NCBI GenBank assembly: GCA_040755755.1
Contig: JBFLZW010000001.1
Coordinates: 62,001 to 126,000, forward strand
Direction: 5' to 3'
Source: a bacterium
GTDB lineage: Bacteria; SZUA-182; DTGQ01
Length of the DNA: 64,000 nucleotides
How positions within the stretch are numbered: the stretch's first letter is position 1; every line of letters begins with the position of its first letter. This document shows, one piece after another, positions 1 to 9,611 of the stretch. The notes below the pieces were generated by a model. The model had not been told where the DNA came from, made no database searches, and saw only the letters and a program-made list of their open reading frames with translations. A program made the translations under genes and the position numbers.

Positions 1-1
1 G

Positions 2-688
2 CCGGACCGGGGCGGCAAAGCCTATAACATCAGGCGGGAGGTTTCCCCAATCAAGAAGCACCTGGTTTTATCCTATCTTGATCTGGTCAGGGAATTGATA
101 GGATGCAGCGGCAACCCTTTGGATTTAAGCCTGTTTGTGGCCCAGGACAGGGAGAACCAGACAGTGCCGGCAGCTCAGGATATCCCTGAGGGGGGAAAAA
201 GAGTCCTGATCCATCCTGCGGGGGAAAGACCAGCCGAGGTCTGGCCAGGCGAGAAATTTGCCCAGTTGGCAGACCGCCTCATTCAGGAATATGGAGTCAA
301 TATCATCATTGCAGGTTCGGATGAGGATGGAGACCGCGAAAGGGTCAAACAGATCAGCCAGTTGATGTCACTGGCGGGCCATATAACTTATCATTCTACC
401 TGGCGGCAGTTAATCTCTCTGCTGAATACCGTGGATATTTTCGTCGGTCACGACAGCGGCCCGATGCATATAGCCGCTGCCTTGGGGAAGCGGGTAGTGG
501 CCCTGTTCGGGCCTTCTGATCCCAGGGTGCGGCATCCCTGGGGAAGCGGGCATGAAGTGGTCTGGCATCAGTTCCCCTGTTCTCCCTGTGACCGGAATGA
601 CTGCTTCAAGGGAGCGGGAGGTTGTATGGCCAGCATCGAAGTAGCCGAGGTGCTGGAGGCAGTGGCTGGATTTTTGAGCAATGCATAA
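2..688 (+). CDS. Glycosyltransferase family 9 (LPS heptosyltransferase-like), C-terminal part
   Basis: The gene is cut by the left edge; the reading frame is open from base 2. The visible part is the C-terminal nucleotide-sugar binding half of a GT9 enzyme. It has the family signature GHDSGPMHIAAALGK followed by ALFGPSDP (about 490-535), and the Cys-rich tail CSPCDRNDC..GGCM seen in many GT9 proteins. GT9 enzymes transfer ADP-heptose (or a related sugar) to the lipid A-core in the cytoplasm during LPS assembly, so this points to an outer membrane. The exact sugar cannot be told from this fragment. Confidence 0.9.
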   Translation, partial: PDRGGKAYNIRREVSPIKKHLVLSYLDLVRELIGCSGNPLDLSLFVAQDRENQTVPAAQDIPEGGKRVLIHPAGERPAEVWPGEKFAQLADRLIQEYGVNIIIAGSDEDGDRERVKQISQLMSLAGHITYHSTWRQLISLLNTVDIFVGHDSGPMHIAAALGKRVVALFGPSDPRVRHPWGSGHEVVWHQFPCSPCDRNDCFKGAGGCMASIEVAEVLEAVAGFLSNA

Positions 689-740
689 GCAGTCAAAATT
701 TTAAAGATAAAAGACAGAAGACAAAAGACAAAGATATCAC

Positions 741-794
741 CAAAGACACAGAGGCACAGAGAAAAGGAGAGAGTTACAAATTCCTGTGTCTTTG
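741..794. repeat. Short inverted repeat of the ACAGAGG family
   Basis: CAAAGACACAG (741-751) is perfectly inverted as CTGTGTCTTTG (784-794), and the left arm continues as aggcacagag. The units resemble the palindromes at 40941, 55910 and 58967. It lies between the glycosyltransferase and the receiver-domain gene. Confidence 0.6.
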
Positions 795-816
795 ACATAA
801 ATGCGGGGAGAAAGAG

Positions 817-1521
817 ATGGGGCAAAAGATTATTCTCGTATTGGATTCAAATCCGACCATTCAAAAGATTATCGGATTGGCCTTTGCTGACACTGAATAC
901 CAGGCCATATCCCTGAATGTGAATCTGGCTTCAGCCGAGGATGCTCTGGAAAAAATTCATAACATTTCGCCCCACATGATTCTCCTGGATATGGATCTGC
1001 CTGGCATTGGAGGGAAGAACCTCTGCAGGAAAATTAAAGAGGATCCCTCTTTGACCCATTTGCCGGTGATTTTACTGGTTCGGGAGCTTGACAGATACCC
1101 GCTCGAAAATTTTCAGGAGTATGGCCCGGCAAGGGTCCTGGGAAAGCCCTTTGAATCCGCTGATCTGATCCGGGTGGTGGATGAGTGCTTCCATCCGGAT
1201 AAGCGGGGAGATACTGCCGACCGGCTGCCGCCGGCCGTAAGCCTCGATGTTGAGAAGTGGCTTCGTCAGGTTATCGAAGACAAGGTGGAAGAATTCCTCC
1301 AGGCTCATCTGGAAGAAATCATTGCTGACCGGGTGGACAGGTTTCTGCAAGGTGATTCCTGTTCCCGCCAGCTTCAGGCAATTTTCACCGAGGAAGGCGT
1401 TACCCGGCGCATCATGGAGAATTCTAAAAATATCATTGAAAATATTGCCGGAAAGGTTGTCCCTGAGCAGGCCAGGGTGATGATTCAACGGGAAATTGAT
1501 CGGATTAAAAATGGCGGATAA
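817..1521 (+). CDS. Receiver (CheY-like) domain protein with helical C-terminus
   Basis: 234 aa. Residues 1-125 form a response-regulator receiver domain: the acidic pocket is poorly kept at the N-terminus (LVLDSN), the phospho-acceptor region reads LLDMDLPG and the conserved Lys is in LGKPFES. Residues 140-234 have no recognisable DNA-binding or enzymatic output. They are charged and helical ([15 protein letters not shown]), similar to the tails of receiver proteins in delta-proteobacterial gliding or polarity clusters. ATG with GGGGAG 6-10 bases upstream. No histidine kinase is nearby, so this is an orphan regulator of unknown target. Confidence 0.8.
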   Translation: MGQKIILVLDSNPTIQKIIGLAFADTEYQAISLNVNLASAEDALEKIHNISPHMILLDMDLPGIGGKNLCRKIKEDPSLTHLPVILLVRELDRYPLENFQEYGPARVLGKPFESADLIRVVDECFHPDKRGDTADRLPPAVSLDVEKWLRQVIEDKVEEFLQAHLEEIIADRVDRFLQGDSCSRQLQAIFTEEGVTRRIMENSKNIIENIAGKVVPEQARVMIQREIDRIKNGG

Positions 1522-1530
1522 CCTTAATCA

Positions 1531-1555
1531 GGAGCCAGAAGCCAGGAGCCAGAAG
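1531..1555. repeat. Degenerate intergenic repeat, GGAGCCAGAAG family
   Basis: Three tandem GAGCCAGAAG/GAGCCAG units just after the receiver gene and before the valS ribosome site. The reverse complement of the same unit recurs at 21141-21170 and 49547-49582. Confidence 0.6.
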
Positions 1556-1603
1556 AAAAGCATGAATTCTGAATTTCGAACCAGAGGAGGACAATTACTT
1601 TTT

Positions 1604-4327
1604 ATGGAGAACGAATCCTTATCGAAAGCATATAACCCCCAGGATATCGAAGGGAAATGGTTTACCTTCTGGATGGAGAATGGCTTCTTCAAACCCGACA
1701 TGGAAGACCCGGGCAGGGAAACCTATTCGATCGTCATTCCTCCTCCGAATATTACCGGATCACTGCATATCGGACATGCCTTGAATAACACCCTGCAGGA
1801 TATTCTCATCCGGTGGAACCGTCTTTCGGGGAAGAATACCCTGTGGCAACTGGGCATCGATCATGCCGGCATAGCCACCCAGAACGTGGTCGAGCGGCAG
1901 TTGGCCGCTGAAGGGCTGCGCAAGGAAGACCTTGGCCGGGAGGCCTTTGTTCAGAGGGTCTGGAAATGGAAAGGCGAGTCGGGCGGCACGATTGTCGAGC
2001 AGCTCAAGCGGCTTGGCTCATCCTGCGACTGGGAGCGGGAGCGGTTTACCATGGATGAGGGGTTATCCAGGGCTGTGCGGGAGGTGTTTGTCCGCCTGTA
2101 TGAGGAGGGGCTGATTTACCGGGGTGATTACATGATCAACTGGTGTCCCCGGTGCCGGACCGCTCTCTCGGACCTTGAGGTGAATTTCGAAGAGCAGGAG
2201 GGGCATCTGTATTATCTGAAATATCCTCTCCTGGCCGATGAGAGCCGGTCGATCACCGTGGCTACCACCCGGCCTGAAACCATGCTCGGAGATACGGCCG
2301 TGGCTGTCCATCCGGAGGATGAGCGCTATGCTGATTTGATTGGCACAACCATCCGTCTTCCCCTGATGAACAGGGAGATTCCGATCATTGCTGACACCCG
2401 CGTGGACCGTCAGTTCGGCAGCGGGGCAGTCAAGGTAACTCCTGCCCACGATTTCAATGACTTTGACATGGGCAATCAACACCGTCTGCCGATGGTCAAA
2501 GTAATCGACGAGCAGGGGAATATGACTGCTGAGGCCGGTAAATACCAGGGACTGGACCGGTTTGCCTGCCGGAAAAAAGTGCTCAAGGATCTGGAATCGT
2601 TAGGCTACCTGCTCAAGACCGACGCCTACCGCAACGCTGTAGGCCACTGCTACCGCTGCCAGACGGTTGTCGAACCCTTGATTTCCAAACAGTGGTTCCT
2701 GAAAATGAAGCCCCTGGCCGAGCCGGCCATCGAGGCGGTGAAAGAGGGGCGGGTCCGCTTTATTCCCGCTCATTGGGAAAACACCTATTTCGAGTGGATG
2801 AATAACATCCGGGATTGGTGCATCTCCCGCCAGATATGGTGGGGCCACCAGATTCCTGCCTGGCACTGCCAGGATTGTCAGGAGATTACCGTAGCCAGGG
2901 AGAATCCTTCTGCCTGCCGCTCCTGCCACAGCACCAACATCAGGCAGGAAACCGATGTCCTGGACACCTGGTTCAGTTCCGCCCTGTGGCCCTTTTCAAC
3001 TCTCGGCTGGCCGGACCAGAGCCGTGAGCTGGCGCTTTTCTATCCTACCTCGGTCCTGGTTACGGCCTTTGACATTCTGTTCTTCTGGGTAGCCAGAATG
3101 ATCATGATGGGCCTGAAATTCACCGGCACTGTACCTTTTGCCGATGTGTATATTCATGCTCTCATCCGGGATGAGCACGGCCAGAAGATGAGTAAATCGC
3201 GGGGCAATGTCATCGATCCTCTCATCATGATCGATCGGTACGGCACCGACCCTTTTCGGTTCACGCTCGCGGCTCTTGCTGCTCAGGGAAGGGATATCTG
3301 CCTGTCCGAGAAGCGGATCGAGGGCTACCGTCACTTCTGCAATAAGATCTGGAATGCCTCTCGATTCGTACTCATGAACCTGACTGATTTCGATCCCGCG
3401 ATATCGATTGCCCAAATGCCCCGGATGCAGGGTCTGCCCCTGTCCGACCGGTGGATACTGAGCAGGGCGAATAACCTGATCATCCAGGTAGATCAGGCCC
3501 TGACAGAATATAAATTCAACGATGCGGCCAATGCTATTTACCAGTTTTTGTGGCATGAGTTTTGCGACTGGTATATCGAGCTGGTCAAAGGGAGATTCTT
3601 CAGCCAGACCGATACCCGGTCAAAGGCCCTGGCCCAGGCTGTCCTGGTCAAAGTCCTGCGGGACACTCTGGTTCTCCTGCACCCGATCATGCCCTTTATT
3701 ACCGAGGAAATCTGGCAGCAACTGCCGCCCCGCAGTGAGGATAACGGCAGGGAAGCCGCCAAGCAGTCGGGCTATACTGAGGCTGCCGCCAGTATTATGG
3801 TTGACCGCTGGCCCGTCTTTGACCCGTCGCGGGAAGATAAAGAGGCGGAAGAGAAGATGGGCCTGATCATGGATGTGATTAAAGGCATCCGCAATGCCCG
3901 CGCGGAGATGAACCTGCATCCGACCCTCAAAGTTGCGGTTCTGATCAAAGCCAGGGGAAGCGAGCAGCAGGATATCCTGTCAGAATACAGCGGATATATC
4001 GAGCTTTTGGCCCGCTGCGATGGCGTCCGGATTGCCACGGATCTTGAGAAACCCAAGAATTCCGTGTCTCTGGTAGTCCGGGACATGGAAATCTATATTC
4101 CCCTCGAAGGACTGGTCGATTTCGAGGAAGAGCAGAAGAAACTGCTGCGGGAAATCGGCAAGATCGACGAGAAACTGATCTTCCTCAACAAGAAGCTGGC
4201 CAATGAGGACTTTATTCAGAAAGCACCAAGCCACATCGTGGCCAAAGAGCGCGAGGCGGTGGAGCTTTTGAATACCCAGAAAATCAAGCTCCAGCAAAAC
4301 CTCAAGCTGATCTCAGTCGAGGGGTGA
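1604..4327 (+). CDS. valS: Valyl-tRNA synthetase
   Basis: 907 aa, usual length for bacterial ValRS. It charges tRNA-Val in the cytoplasm. Class I signatures: HIGH box [10 protein letters not shown] near residue 52 and KMSKS box [10 protein letters not shown] near 528. The CP1 editing domain carries [19 protein letters not shown] zinc-binding-like segment ([15 protein letters not shown]) lies in the insertion, and a C-terminal coiled coil ([15 protein letters not shown]) ends the protein, as in ValRS. An in-frame ATG exists at 1496 overlapping the upstream gene, but AGAGGAGG at 1583-1590 places the start at 1604. The bases between hold a repeat, not conserved protein. Confidence 0.97.
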   Translation: MENESLSKAYNPQDIEGKWFTFWMENGFFKPDMEDPGRETYSIVIPPPNITGSLHIGHALNNTLQDILIRWNRLSGKNTLWQLGIDHAGIATQNVVERQLAAEGLRKEDLGREAFVQRVWKWKGESGGTIVEQLKRLGSSCDWERERFTMDEGLSRAVREVFVRLYEEGLIYRGDYMINWCPRCRTALSDLEVNFEEQEGHLYYLKYPLLADESRSITVATTRPETMLGDTAVAVHPEDERYADLIGTTIRLPLMNREIPIIADTRVDRQFGSGAVKVTPAHDFNDFDMGNQHRLPMVKVIDEQGNMTAEAGKYQGLDRFACRKKVLKDLESLGYLLKTDAYRNAVGHCYRCQTVVEPLISKQWFLKMKPLAEPAIEAVKEGRVRFIPAHWENTYFEWMNNIRDWCISRQIWWGHQIPAWHCQDCQEITVARENPSACRSCHSTNIRQETDVLDTWFSSALWPFSTLGWPDQSRELALFYPTSVLVTAFDILFFWVARMIMMGLKFTGTVPFADVYIHALIRDEHGQKMSKSRGNVIDPLIMIDRYGTDPFRFTLAALAAQGRDICLSEKRIEGYRHFCNKIWNASRFVLMNLTDFDPAISIAQMPRMQGLPLSDRWILSRANNLIIQVDQALTEYKFNDAANAIYQFLWHEFCDWYIELVKGRFFSQTDTRSKALAQAVLVKVLRDTLVLLHPIMPFITEEIWQQLPPRSEDNGREAAKQSGYTEAAASIMVDRWPVFDPSREDKEAEEKMGLIMDVIKGIRNARAEMNLHPTLKVAVLIKARGSEQQDILSEYSGYIELLARCDGVRIATDLEKPKNSVSLVVRDMEIYIPLEGLVDFEEEQKKLLREIGKIDEKLIFLNKKLANEDFIQKAPSHIVAKEREAVELLNTQKIKLQQNLKLISVEG

Positions 4328-4332
4328 AAGAA

Positions 4333-4359
4333 GTGGTCAGTGATCAGTGGTCAGTGGCC
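4333..4359. repeat. Degenerate intergenic repeat, TCAGTGG family
   Basis: GTGGTCAGTGATCAGTGG followed by TCAGTGGCC, immediately after the valS stop. The same 8-9 base units occur at seven other intergenic places in the window (25509, 44970, 46789, 47497, 49505, 50934, 62059). Confidence 0.7.
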
Positions 4360-4415
4360 TTAAAACAGGCAATAGGTTTCCCATTCTGACCAGGGAAGGG
4401 TAAAGGATAGACGAG

Positions 4416-5246
4416 ATGTATCTGTCGCTGAAAGATCAGATCATTATTCTGGCTCTCCAGGAGGACATCGGCCACGGTGACCTGACTACGGAAAGCATTG
4501 TCGCGGCAGAAAGGCAGGCAACGGCAAAAATTCAGGCCAAGGAGGAACTTTTGCTGTGCGGCCTTGAGGTTGCCGCCAGAGTCTTTTATCTGCTCGATCC
4601 CTCGCTCCGGTTTCAGGCCAGGGCCTGCGATGGGCAACGGGTGCAGGCTGGAAGAGTAGTGGCCGAGATTGCAGGAAGCGCCAGAGCATTATTGACTGCC
4701 GAGCGTACGGCCCTCAATTTCCTCCAGCGCCTGTCCGGGATTGCCACCAAAGTCGCTCAATATGTGGACTTGCTCCAGGGAACCAAAGCCCGCCTGGTGG
4801 ATACGAGAAAAACCACGCCCGGTCACCGGGACCTCGAAAAGTATGCGGTCCGCTGCGGCGGAGGGCACAACCACCGCTTTGGCCTGAGCGACGGTATCCT
4901 GATCAAGGACAATCATCTGAAAATCGCCGGAGGAATCGAGCAGGCAGTCCGGCTGGCCAGAAAAGCCGCTCCGCACCTGACCAGGATCGAGGTCGAGGTC
5001 GATTTCCTGGACCAGATCGATGAGTGTCTGGCTGTCGGAGTGGATTGCATTCTGCTCGATAATATGAACCCTGATGAATTGCGCAAAGGAGTAGAGCTTA
5101 TCAACCGCCGGTGTCTGACCGAGGCCTCCGGCGGGATTCAGGGAGAGAATATCCCTGAAATCGCCGCCACCGGCGTGGACCTGATCTCCGCAGGAGCCCT
5201 GACCCATACGGTCAAGGCTGTTGATATCAATATGGAGATTGTCTAG
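4416..5246 (+). CDS. nadC: Nicotinate-nucleotide pyrophosphorylase (carboxylating)
   Basis: 276 aa, normal length. It converts quinolinate and PRPP to nicotinate mononucleotide, CO2 and PPi in de novo NAD synthesis. Diagnostic residues: EDIGHGDLT near the start, ALNFLQRLSGIAT, the substrate loop DTRKTTPGHRDLEKYAVRCG with GGGHNHRFGL, KDNHL, and EVEV / LLDNM strands of the TIM-like barrel ending EASGGI. nadA and nadB are not in this window. Separated from valS by one repeat; may be cotranscribed. Confidence 0.97.
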   Translation: MYLSLKDQIIILALQEDIGHGDLTTESIVAAERQATAKIQAKEELLLCGLEVAARVFYLLDPSLRFQARACDGQRVQAGRVVAEIAGSARALLTAERTALNFLQRLSGIATKVAQYVDLLQGTKARLVDTRKTTPGHRDLEKYAVRCGGGHNHRFGLSDGILIKDNHLKIAGGIEQAVRLARKAAPHLTRIEVEVDFLDQIDECLAVGVDCILLDNMNPDELRKGVELINRRCLTEASGGIQGENIPEIAATGVDLISAGALTHTVKAVDINMEIV

Positions 5247-5274
5247 GGGGGTGTGAGGATCTTTTCGGGGAAAA

Positions 5275-5303
5275 TTGACATCCTGATTATGATGCCCTAT
5301 GAT
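5275..5303 (+). promoter_or_regulatory. Predicted sigma70 promoter for vapBC
   Basis: TTGACA (5275-5280), a 17-base spacer, then TATGAT (5298-5303). Near-consensus and in the gap before the antitoxin start at 5367, which fits an autoregulated toxin-antitoxin operon. Pattern reading only. Confidence 0.65.
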
Positions 5304-5366
5304 AATTCCAAGGGAAAGCAAAGGTAATATCACAGCTTAAAACGAGAAGCAACGAGGGCAGTAAGA

Positions 5367-5624
5367 ATGAAAACAATTACCGTGAGAGGTATCGATCCTG
5401 ATCTTGCAGCGAAATTAAAGCAGGTCGCGTCTGAGCAATCCAAGAGCATTAATCAGATCGCTCTGGAGACATTGAAAAAGGGTTTAGGTCTGGAACCACA
5501 GGAGAAATTAGCCAAAATTTATCATGACTTGGATCATCTTTTCGGAAGCTGGACAGAAGAAGAATTCACGACTATTGAAGATAAAATAAACCGCGAAAGA
5601 AAGATTGATGAGGAGTTGTGGTAG
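5367..5624 (+). CDS. VapB/FitA-like ribbon-helix-helix antitoxin
   Basis: 85 aa. The N-terminal 45 residues (MKTITVRGIDPDLAAKLKQ...INQIALETLKKGLG) match the FitA/CopG ribbon-helix-helix pattern, which binds operator DNA. The acidic C-terminus (SWTEEEFTTIEDKINRE) would wrap the toxin. The end overlaps or touches the PIN toxin gene, the standard VapBC arrangement, and a near-consensus promoter precedes it. Family members repress their own operon and neutralise the toxin. Confidence 0.85.
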   Translation: MKTITVRGIDPDLAAKLKQVASEQSKSINQIALETLKKGLGLEPQEKLAKIYHDLDHLFGSWTEEEFTTIEDKINRERKIDEELW

Positions 5625-6025
5625 TGCAGGAGTTGCTGATTGATACCAATATCTATGCTTATGCTATGAAGGGTGATCCAGAGATAACTTCGGTCTTACG
5701 CCGATGTTATAAAATTGGGATTTGTGCTATCAGCATCGGAGAACTTTTATCCGGATTTAAAGGTGGCAGTAAGGAAGAAAAAAACAAAGAAGAATTGAAG
5801 CAATTTTTAGACTCGCCACGGGTTTTTCTTTACCCTATCGATGAAAATACTGCTGAATTTTACAGCTCCGTTTTGAGTGAGCTGAGAAAAATAGGCAAAC
5901 CAATACCTACCAATGATATCTGGATAGCATCTGTGGCCTTCCAATATGGGCTCAAGGTATTTACCAGAGATGCTCATTTTAGCCATATTTCCGGTCTGAT
6001 GGTCGTTGGAATTCGATCCCAATAG
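5624..6025 (+). CDS. vapC: VapC-type PIN-domain ribonuclease toxin
   Basis: About 133 aa PIN domain. The metal-binding acids are all present: D in LLIDTN, E in IGELLSG, D in NDIWIASVA and D in FTRDAHF. Family members cleave tRNA or rRNA unless held by the antitoxin. GTG at 5624 overlaps the antitoxin stop by one base and has AGGAG at 5611-5615, so I prefer it to the in-frame GTG at 5618. Codon use is more AT-rich than the neighbouring nadC and coaX, as usual for transferred toxin pairs. Confidence 0.87.
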   Translation: MQELLIDTNIYAYAMKGDPEITSVLRRCYKIGICAISIGELLSGFKGGSKEEKNKEELKQFLDSPRVFLYPIDENTAEFYSSVLSELRKIGKPIPTNDIWIASVAFQYGLKVFTRDAHFSHISGLMVVGIRSQ

Positions 6026-6040
6026 AGCACATGAACGTAG

Positions 6041-6062
6041 GGTGGGGGCTTTTCGCCCCACC
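6041..6062. repeat. Hairpin GGTGGGG/CCCCACC downstream of vapC
   Basis: Seven-base inverted repeat (6041-6047 and 6056-6062) around gcttttcg, followed by aaatact. A close relative with longer arms lies at 32406-32436, also just past an operon end. Lacks a clear T-run, so more likely a repeat than a terminator. Confidence 0.45.
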
Positions 6063-6107
6063 AAATACTGCACGCGATCCCATCACCAATCCTAACTGGC
6101 CGCGTTT

Positions 6108-6146
6108 TTAATGTGCAGTGTACTGAGATTAATGTGCAGTGTACTG
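6108..6146. repeat. Direct repeat TTAATGTGCAGTGTACTG x2
   Basis: Two exact 18-base copies at 6108-6125 and 6129-6146 (21-base period), 40 bases before coaX. Each contains the palindrome-like core GTGCAGTGTAC. Could be a paired regulator site for coaX or a small repeat; nothing else in the window matches. Confidence 0.5.
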
Positions 6147-6187
6147 GGAGCTGTGTTTATATGTATGGATAGGAGAGTAGATAACCA

Positions 6188-6973
6188 GTGCTGTTAGTCA
6201 TTGATGTCGGAAATACCAATATTGTTCTGGGAGTGTTTCGGGGGGATGAGCTTTGGGGGCAGTGGCGTATCTTTACCAACAAAAGCAAGACATCCGATGA
6301 GATCGGCCTCCTGATGACCCAACTGCTGGCTACCAGAGGGATTAATAAGGGAGAAATCTCCGATATCATTGTCTCCTCGGTGGTTCCCTCGATGGATGAT
6401 GCCCTCCTGAGATCATGCCGGGACTATTTTACCCTTGAACCCGATTTTGTGCGGCCAGGGCAGGAAGAATACCTGTCCATTGCTTATGAAAAACCCGCTG
6501 AACTGGGGGCGGACCGGGTAGTCAATGCGGTAGCTGCCCTCCATCTGTATGGAGCCCCGGCCATTATCATCGACTTTGGAACCGCTACCACGTTCTGTGT
6601 GCTCTCGCGGGAAGGAAAATACCTTGGCGGCTGCATTTTCCCTGGAGTGCAGATTTCTTCATCCGCCCTGTTTAAGGCTGCGGAAAAGCTGGTCCCCGTA
6701 AAGATCGAGGAACCTGCCAGGGTCATTGGCCGCACGACCACAGGCGCTATTCAGTCCGGTTTTTTCTGGGGATTTTCAGCCATGGTGGAAGGACTGATAG
6801 CCAAGATTACCGAAGAGTTGCAGGATACCCCCCTGGTTATTGCCACCGGAGGAAATGCCCACCTTTTTCAGCGCGGATGTCCGGCTATTGACGTGTTCGA
6901 CGAACAGCTCACCCTGAAGGGACTGCACATTATTCACCAAACCAAGCGGGGGCTGGAAGGCATGCCCCACTGA
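6188..6973 (+). CDS. coaX: Type III pantothenate kinase
   Basis: 261 aa, normal length. It phosphorylates pantothenate, the first step of CoA synthesis; type III enzymes are ASKHA-fold, need a monovalent cation and are not feedback inhibited by CoA. Motifs: LVIDVGNTNIVLGVF (phosphate-1), GADRVVNAVAA, IIDFGTATTF (catalytic Asp region), GGCIFPG and ATGGNA. GTG start with AGGAGAG 11-17 bases before it. No birA is adjacent, although coaX often follows it. Confidence 0.95.
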   Translation: MLLVIDVGNTNIVLGVFRGDELWGQWRIFTNKSKTSDEIGLLMTQLLATRGINKGEISDIIVSSVVPSMDDALLRSCRDYFTLEPDFVRPGQEEYLSIAYEKPAELGADRVVNAVAALHLYGAPAIIIDFGTATTFCVLSREGKYLGGCIFPGVQISSSALFKAAEKLVPVKIEEPARVIGRTTTGAIQSGFFWGFSAMVEGLIAKITEELQDTPLVIATGGNAHLFQRGCPAIDVFDEQLTLKGLHIIHQTKRGLEGMPH

Positions 6974-7151
6974 TCCCACTGCCCACACTGATCAGGTTTC
7001 GCTGACCAGAGAGAACCTGCTGGTACTTTCAGTATTTTCATTCCTACCGCTTGGTGATATGATTATCGATATTACAGCATGTGGACGGGGAGTGCCTACA
7101 TCTTTCCTCCAGATGTAAGCTCTCCTTCAAAACGCTCTATGGAGAAAAAAG

Positions 7152-7850
7152 ATGAAAAAGGAATATTTTGAGATATTATTGGAAGACATTAAAAAGGACA
7201 TAGGCTTGGTAGCAGAGAGCTATCAAACTCTGGATAAAAAGATTGATGATGTCAAGAATGAGCTTAATCAGAAGATCAATGATACGCAGGATTTCATGCG
7301 AGCTATGTACAAAGGTTTGGACAGGAAGATAGATCAGACGGCTGAGATGTTAGATAAGAAGATTGATCAGACTGCTGAGAGGTTAGATAAGAAGATAGAT
7401 CAGACTGCTGAGAGGTTAGATAAGAAGATAGATCAGACTGCTGAGAGGTTAGATAAGAAGATTGATCAGACGGCTGAGAGGTTAGATAAGAAGATTGATC
7501 AGACGGCTGAGATGTTAGATAAGAAGGTTGATCAGACGGCTGAGGTGTTAGATAAGAAGATAGCTCAGACGGCTGAGATGTTAGATAAGAAGATAGATCA
7601 GACGGCTGAGGTGTTAGATAAGAAGGTTGATAAATTTTCGGAGAAGCTAGATAAACTAGATAAAAAGGTAGATAAGACAACGGGGAGCTTAAGCAAGAGA
7701 ATAGACCAATTGGATGAGAAGATGGATATCCTCCATAAAGAGTTAAAAGGAGATATTCAGAGAGTGGAAACCAAGGTAGATAGGATAGCTGATACCTATA
7801 CGAATCATGAAGAAAGAATAACTTCTGTTGAGAGAATAATCCATAATTGA
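7152..7850 (+). CDS. Hendecad-repeat coiled-coil protein
   Basis: 232 aa, almost wholly helical, with no signal peptide and no membrane segment. Residues 55-164 are ten 11-residue units of the type LDKKIDQTAER; before and after them the pattern loosens but stays coiled coil (LDKKIDDVKNELNQKIND; VETKVDRIADTYTNHEERI). An 11-residue period gives a nearly straight, slightly right-handed coiled coil. GGAG lies 7 bases before the ATG. It sits directly before a DNA methyltransferase gene. I do not recognise a functional family; the C-terminus resembles DUF-type tails of bacterial coiled-coil proteins near restriction or phage loci. Function unknown. Confidence 0.8.
   Translation: MKKEYFEILLEDIKKDIGLVAESYQTLDKKIDDVKNELNQKINDTQDFMRAMYKGLDRKIDQTAEMLDKKIDQTAERLDKKIDQTAERLDKKIDQTAERLDKKIDQTAERLDKKIDQTAEMLDKKVDQTAEVLDKKIAQTAEMLDKKIDQTAEVLDKKVDKFSEKLDKLDKKVDKTTGSLSKRIDQLDEKMDILHKELKGDIQRVETKVDRIADTYTNHEERITSVERIIHN
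7314..7643 (+). repeat. 33-bp tandem repeat inside the coiled-coil gene (10 units)
   Basis: Ten head-to-tail 33-base units starting at 7314, 7347, 7380 and so on. They are nearly identical at DNA level (TTAGATAAGAAGAT plus GATCAGACGGCTGAG type), differing mainly at the first codon (Met, Arg or Val). Such low divergence suggests recent expansion by slippage, so copy number may vary between strains without breaking the frame. Confidence 0.9.
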
Positions 7851-7907
7851 TTTTAGGGTTTTAGTGTCTGGCTGAAAATTTAAGATTTAGAAAGAAAAAC
7901 TGTCCAA

Positions 7908-9611
7908 ATGGTTTTAGGAAGTATAGATAAGATTGAGAGTAGCTTGGTTGATTTCGTTGAGAAATTAACAGACGAATATATCCAGAACAGTGACCTGCGG
8001 GAAAGAAAATCCAAAAGACAATTCTTTACTCCGCCACAGGTAGGCATATTTATGGCAAACATGTTTACTATCAGTAAGTCTGATATCCATTTGCTGGATC
8101 CTGGGGCAGGAACGGGGATGCTCAGTGCAGCCTTTTGCTGCCGTATCTTGAACCTGGATAGACCGGTCTCCCTCTCGATAGATGCCTTTGAGAATGATCC
8201 GAAATTAATTCCGGTGCTTGATACGGTATTTGGAAACTGTAAGTCGGAATTAGAAAAAAAGGGGCATACACTTGTATACAATATCACTCAGAAAGATTTT
8301 ATCCTGAATAGGGTTAGCCTCCTTAAACAGAAAAGCCTTTTTGAGGATAGCAGATCGCCTCGTTATGATTTCATTATTTCCAATCCTCCTTACTACAAGC
8401 TCAACAAAAGCTCACTGCAGTCTCAGCTCATGGATGAATTTACCTCTGGACAGCCGAACATCTATGCTTTCTTTATGGCATTATCCTTGGAAATGCTCAA
8501 ACCTGGCGGGCAGATGGTTTTCATCACGCCGAGAAGCTTTTGTTCCGGGCTGTATTTTAAGAAATTCAGAAAATGGCTTTTACAGCACAGCCGGATAACT
8601 AATCTCCACATATTTGAATCAAGAAGCAGCGTCTTTGATAAGAACGAGGTTTTACAGGAGAATATCATTATAAAAATTGCTCGCAATGATAATACCGAGC
8701 ATACTGAGCATACTCAGCATACCGAGCAGCCAAAAGAAGTTGTTGTTTCAACGAGCAAAGACAAGTGCTTCCATAGTCTGGAAGAAATAAGAATTGACTA
8801 TGAAGATGTTTTGCAGAGAAGGAATGGAGATATATTCATAAAAATTCCAGCCAAAGAGACTGATTTGAGGGTCCAGCACATCGTGAATTCCTGGGATCAT
8901 ACGCTGAAAGATTTAGGAATGAAAGTCTCCACAGGCCCTGTAGTCTCTTTCCGGGCCAAAACCTATCTCTCCCCGGAGTTTATCGATAAAAGGACAACAT
9001 CACCCCTTTTATGGATGCATAATATCCAGGGCATGGACGTGATCTGGCCATTAATAAAGAAAAAGAAGGAAATGGCAATCAAGATAGAGGAGAGAACAAG
9101 ACCCCTTTTAGTTCCAGCAGGTAATTATGTTCTCATAAAAAGGTTCAGCTCTAAAGAACAGAAGAGAAGGCTCTATGCGGGTGTGTTATTGAAATCGGAA
9201 TTTGATTTTGAAAAGATTGGTATAGAAAATCATCTCAATTACCTATACAAATGTGACGGAATGCTCTCGGTTGAGGAGGCGTATGGTATCGCCGGCATCC
9301 TGAATTCGTCGCTCATGGATATATTCTTCCGGATGATAAACGGCAATACTCAGGTGAATGCCGTGGATATTTTAAACCTTCCCCTGCCTTCGATCGAATT
9401 GGTAAGAGAAATAGGAAGGTTGATTAAAAGGGATAAGCCACCAATAGGCAGGGAATTGGATATGGCTGTTGCGGAGGTGTTAGGCATAGATGGAAATCTG
9501 GCTGAAATAGTAAATGGCAAGGCCCAAGAGCATGACCGAACTCTACCAGAGGTGGTCACGGCTTACCAAATCACCAAGAAGATCGAAAGATACTGGGAAA
9601 AAGGGATATGA
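7908..9611 (+). CDS. N6-adenine DNA methyltransferase, Eco57I/PaeR7I-like
   Basis: 567 aa. N-terminal SAM-dependent MTase domain: FTPPQVGIFMAN near residue 40, motif I LLDPGAGTGML near 62, motif IV ISNPPYYKL near 158, then KPGGQMVFITPRSF. The C-terminal 300 residues would hold target recognition (LPLPSIE region, as in Eco57I-class enzymes). It would methylate adenine in a short site, normally with a paired endonuclease. No endonuclease gene is visible beside it, so it looks orphan. No clear ribosome site before ATG 7908. Its TGA overlaps the ATG of the DUF2283 remnant (ATGA). The segment around 8690-8730 (EHTEHTQHTEQ) is a low-complexity linker. Confidence 0.85.
   Translation: MVLGSIDKIESSLVDFVEKLTDEYIQNSDLRERKSKRQFFTPPQVGIFMANMFTISKSDIHLLDPGAGTGMLSAAFCCRILNLDRPVSLSIDAFENDPKLIPVLDTVFGNCKSELEKKGHTLVYNITQKDFILNRVSLLKQKSLFEDSRSPRYDFIISNPPYYKLNKSSLQSQLMDEFTSGQPNIYAFFMALSLEMLKPGGQMVFITPRSFCSGLYFKKFRKWLLQHSRITNLHIFESRSSVFDKNEVLQENIIIKIARNDNTEHTEHTQHTEQPKEVVVSTSKDKCFHSLEEIRIDYEDVLQRRNGDIFIKIPAKETDLRVQHIVNSWDHTLKDLGMKVSTGPVVSFRAKTYLSPEFIDKRTTSPLLWMHNIQGMDVIWPLIKKKKEMAIKIEERTRPLLVPAGNYVLIKRFSSKEQKRRLYAGVLLKSEFDFEKIGIENHLNYLYKCDGMLSVEEAYGIAGILNSSLMDIFFRMINGNTQVNAVDILNLPLPSIELVREIGRLIKRDKPPIGRELDMAVAEVLGIDGNLAEIVNGKAQEHDRTLPEVVTAYQITKKIERYWEKGI

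Noticed and set aside
7314-7643. Tandem repeat looked like a CRISPR array
   Set aside because: Units are head to tail with no spacers and are translated as a coiled coil.
7303-7680. Minus-strand frame made of SQPSDLSSYLT repeats
   Set aside because: It is only the complement of the 33-base tandem repeat in the coiled-coil gene, with no ribosome site.
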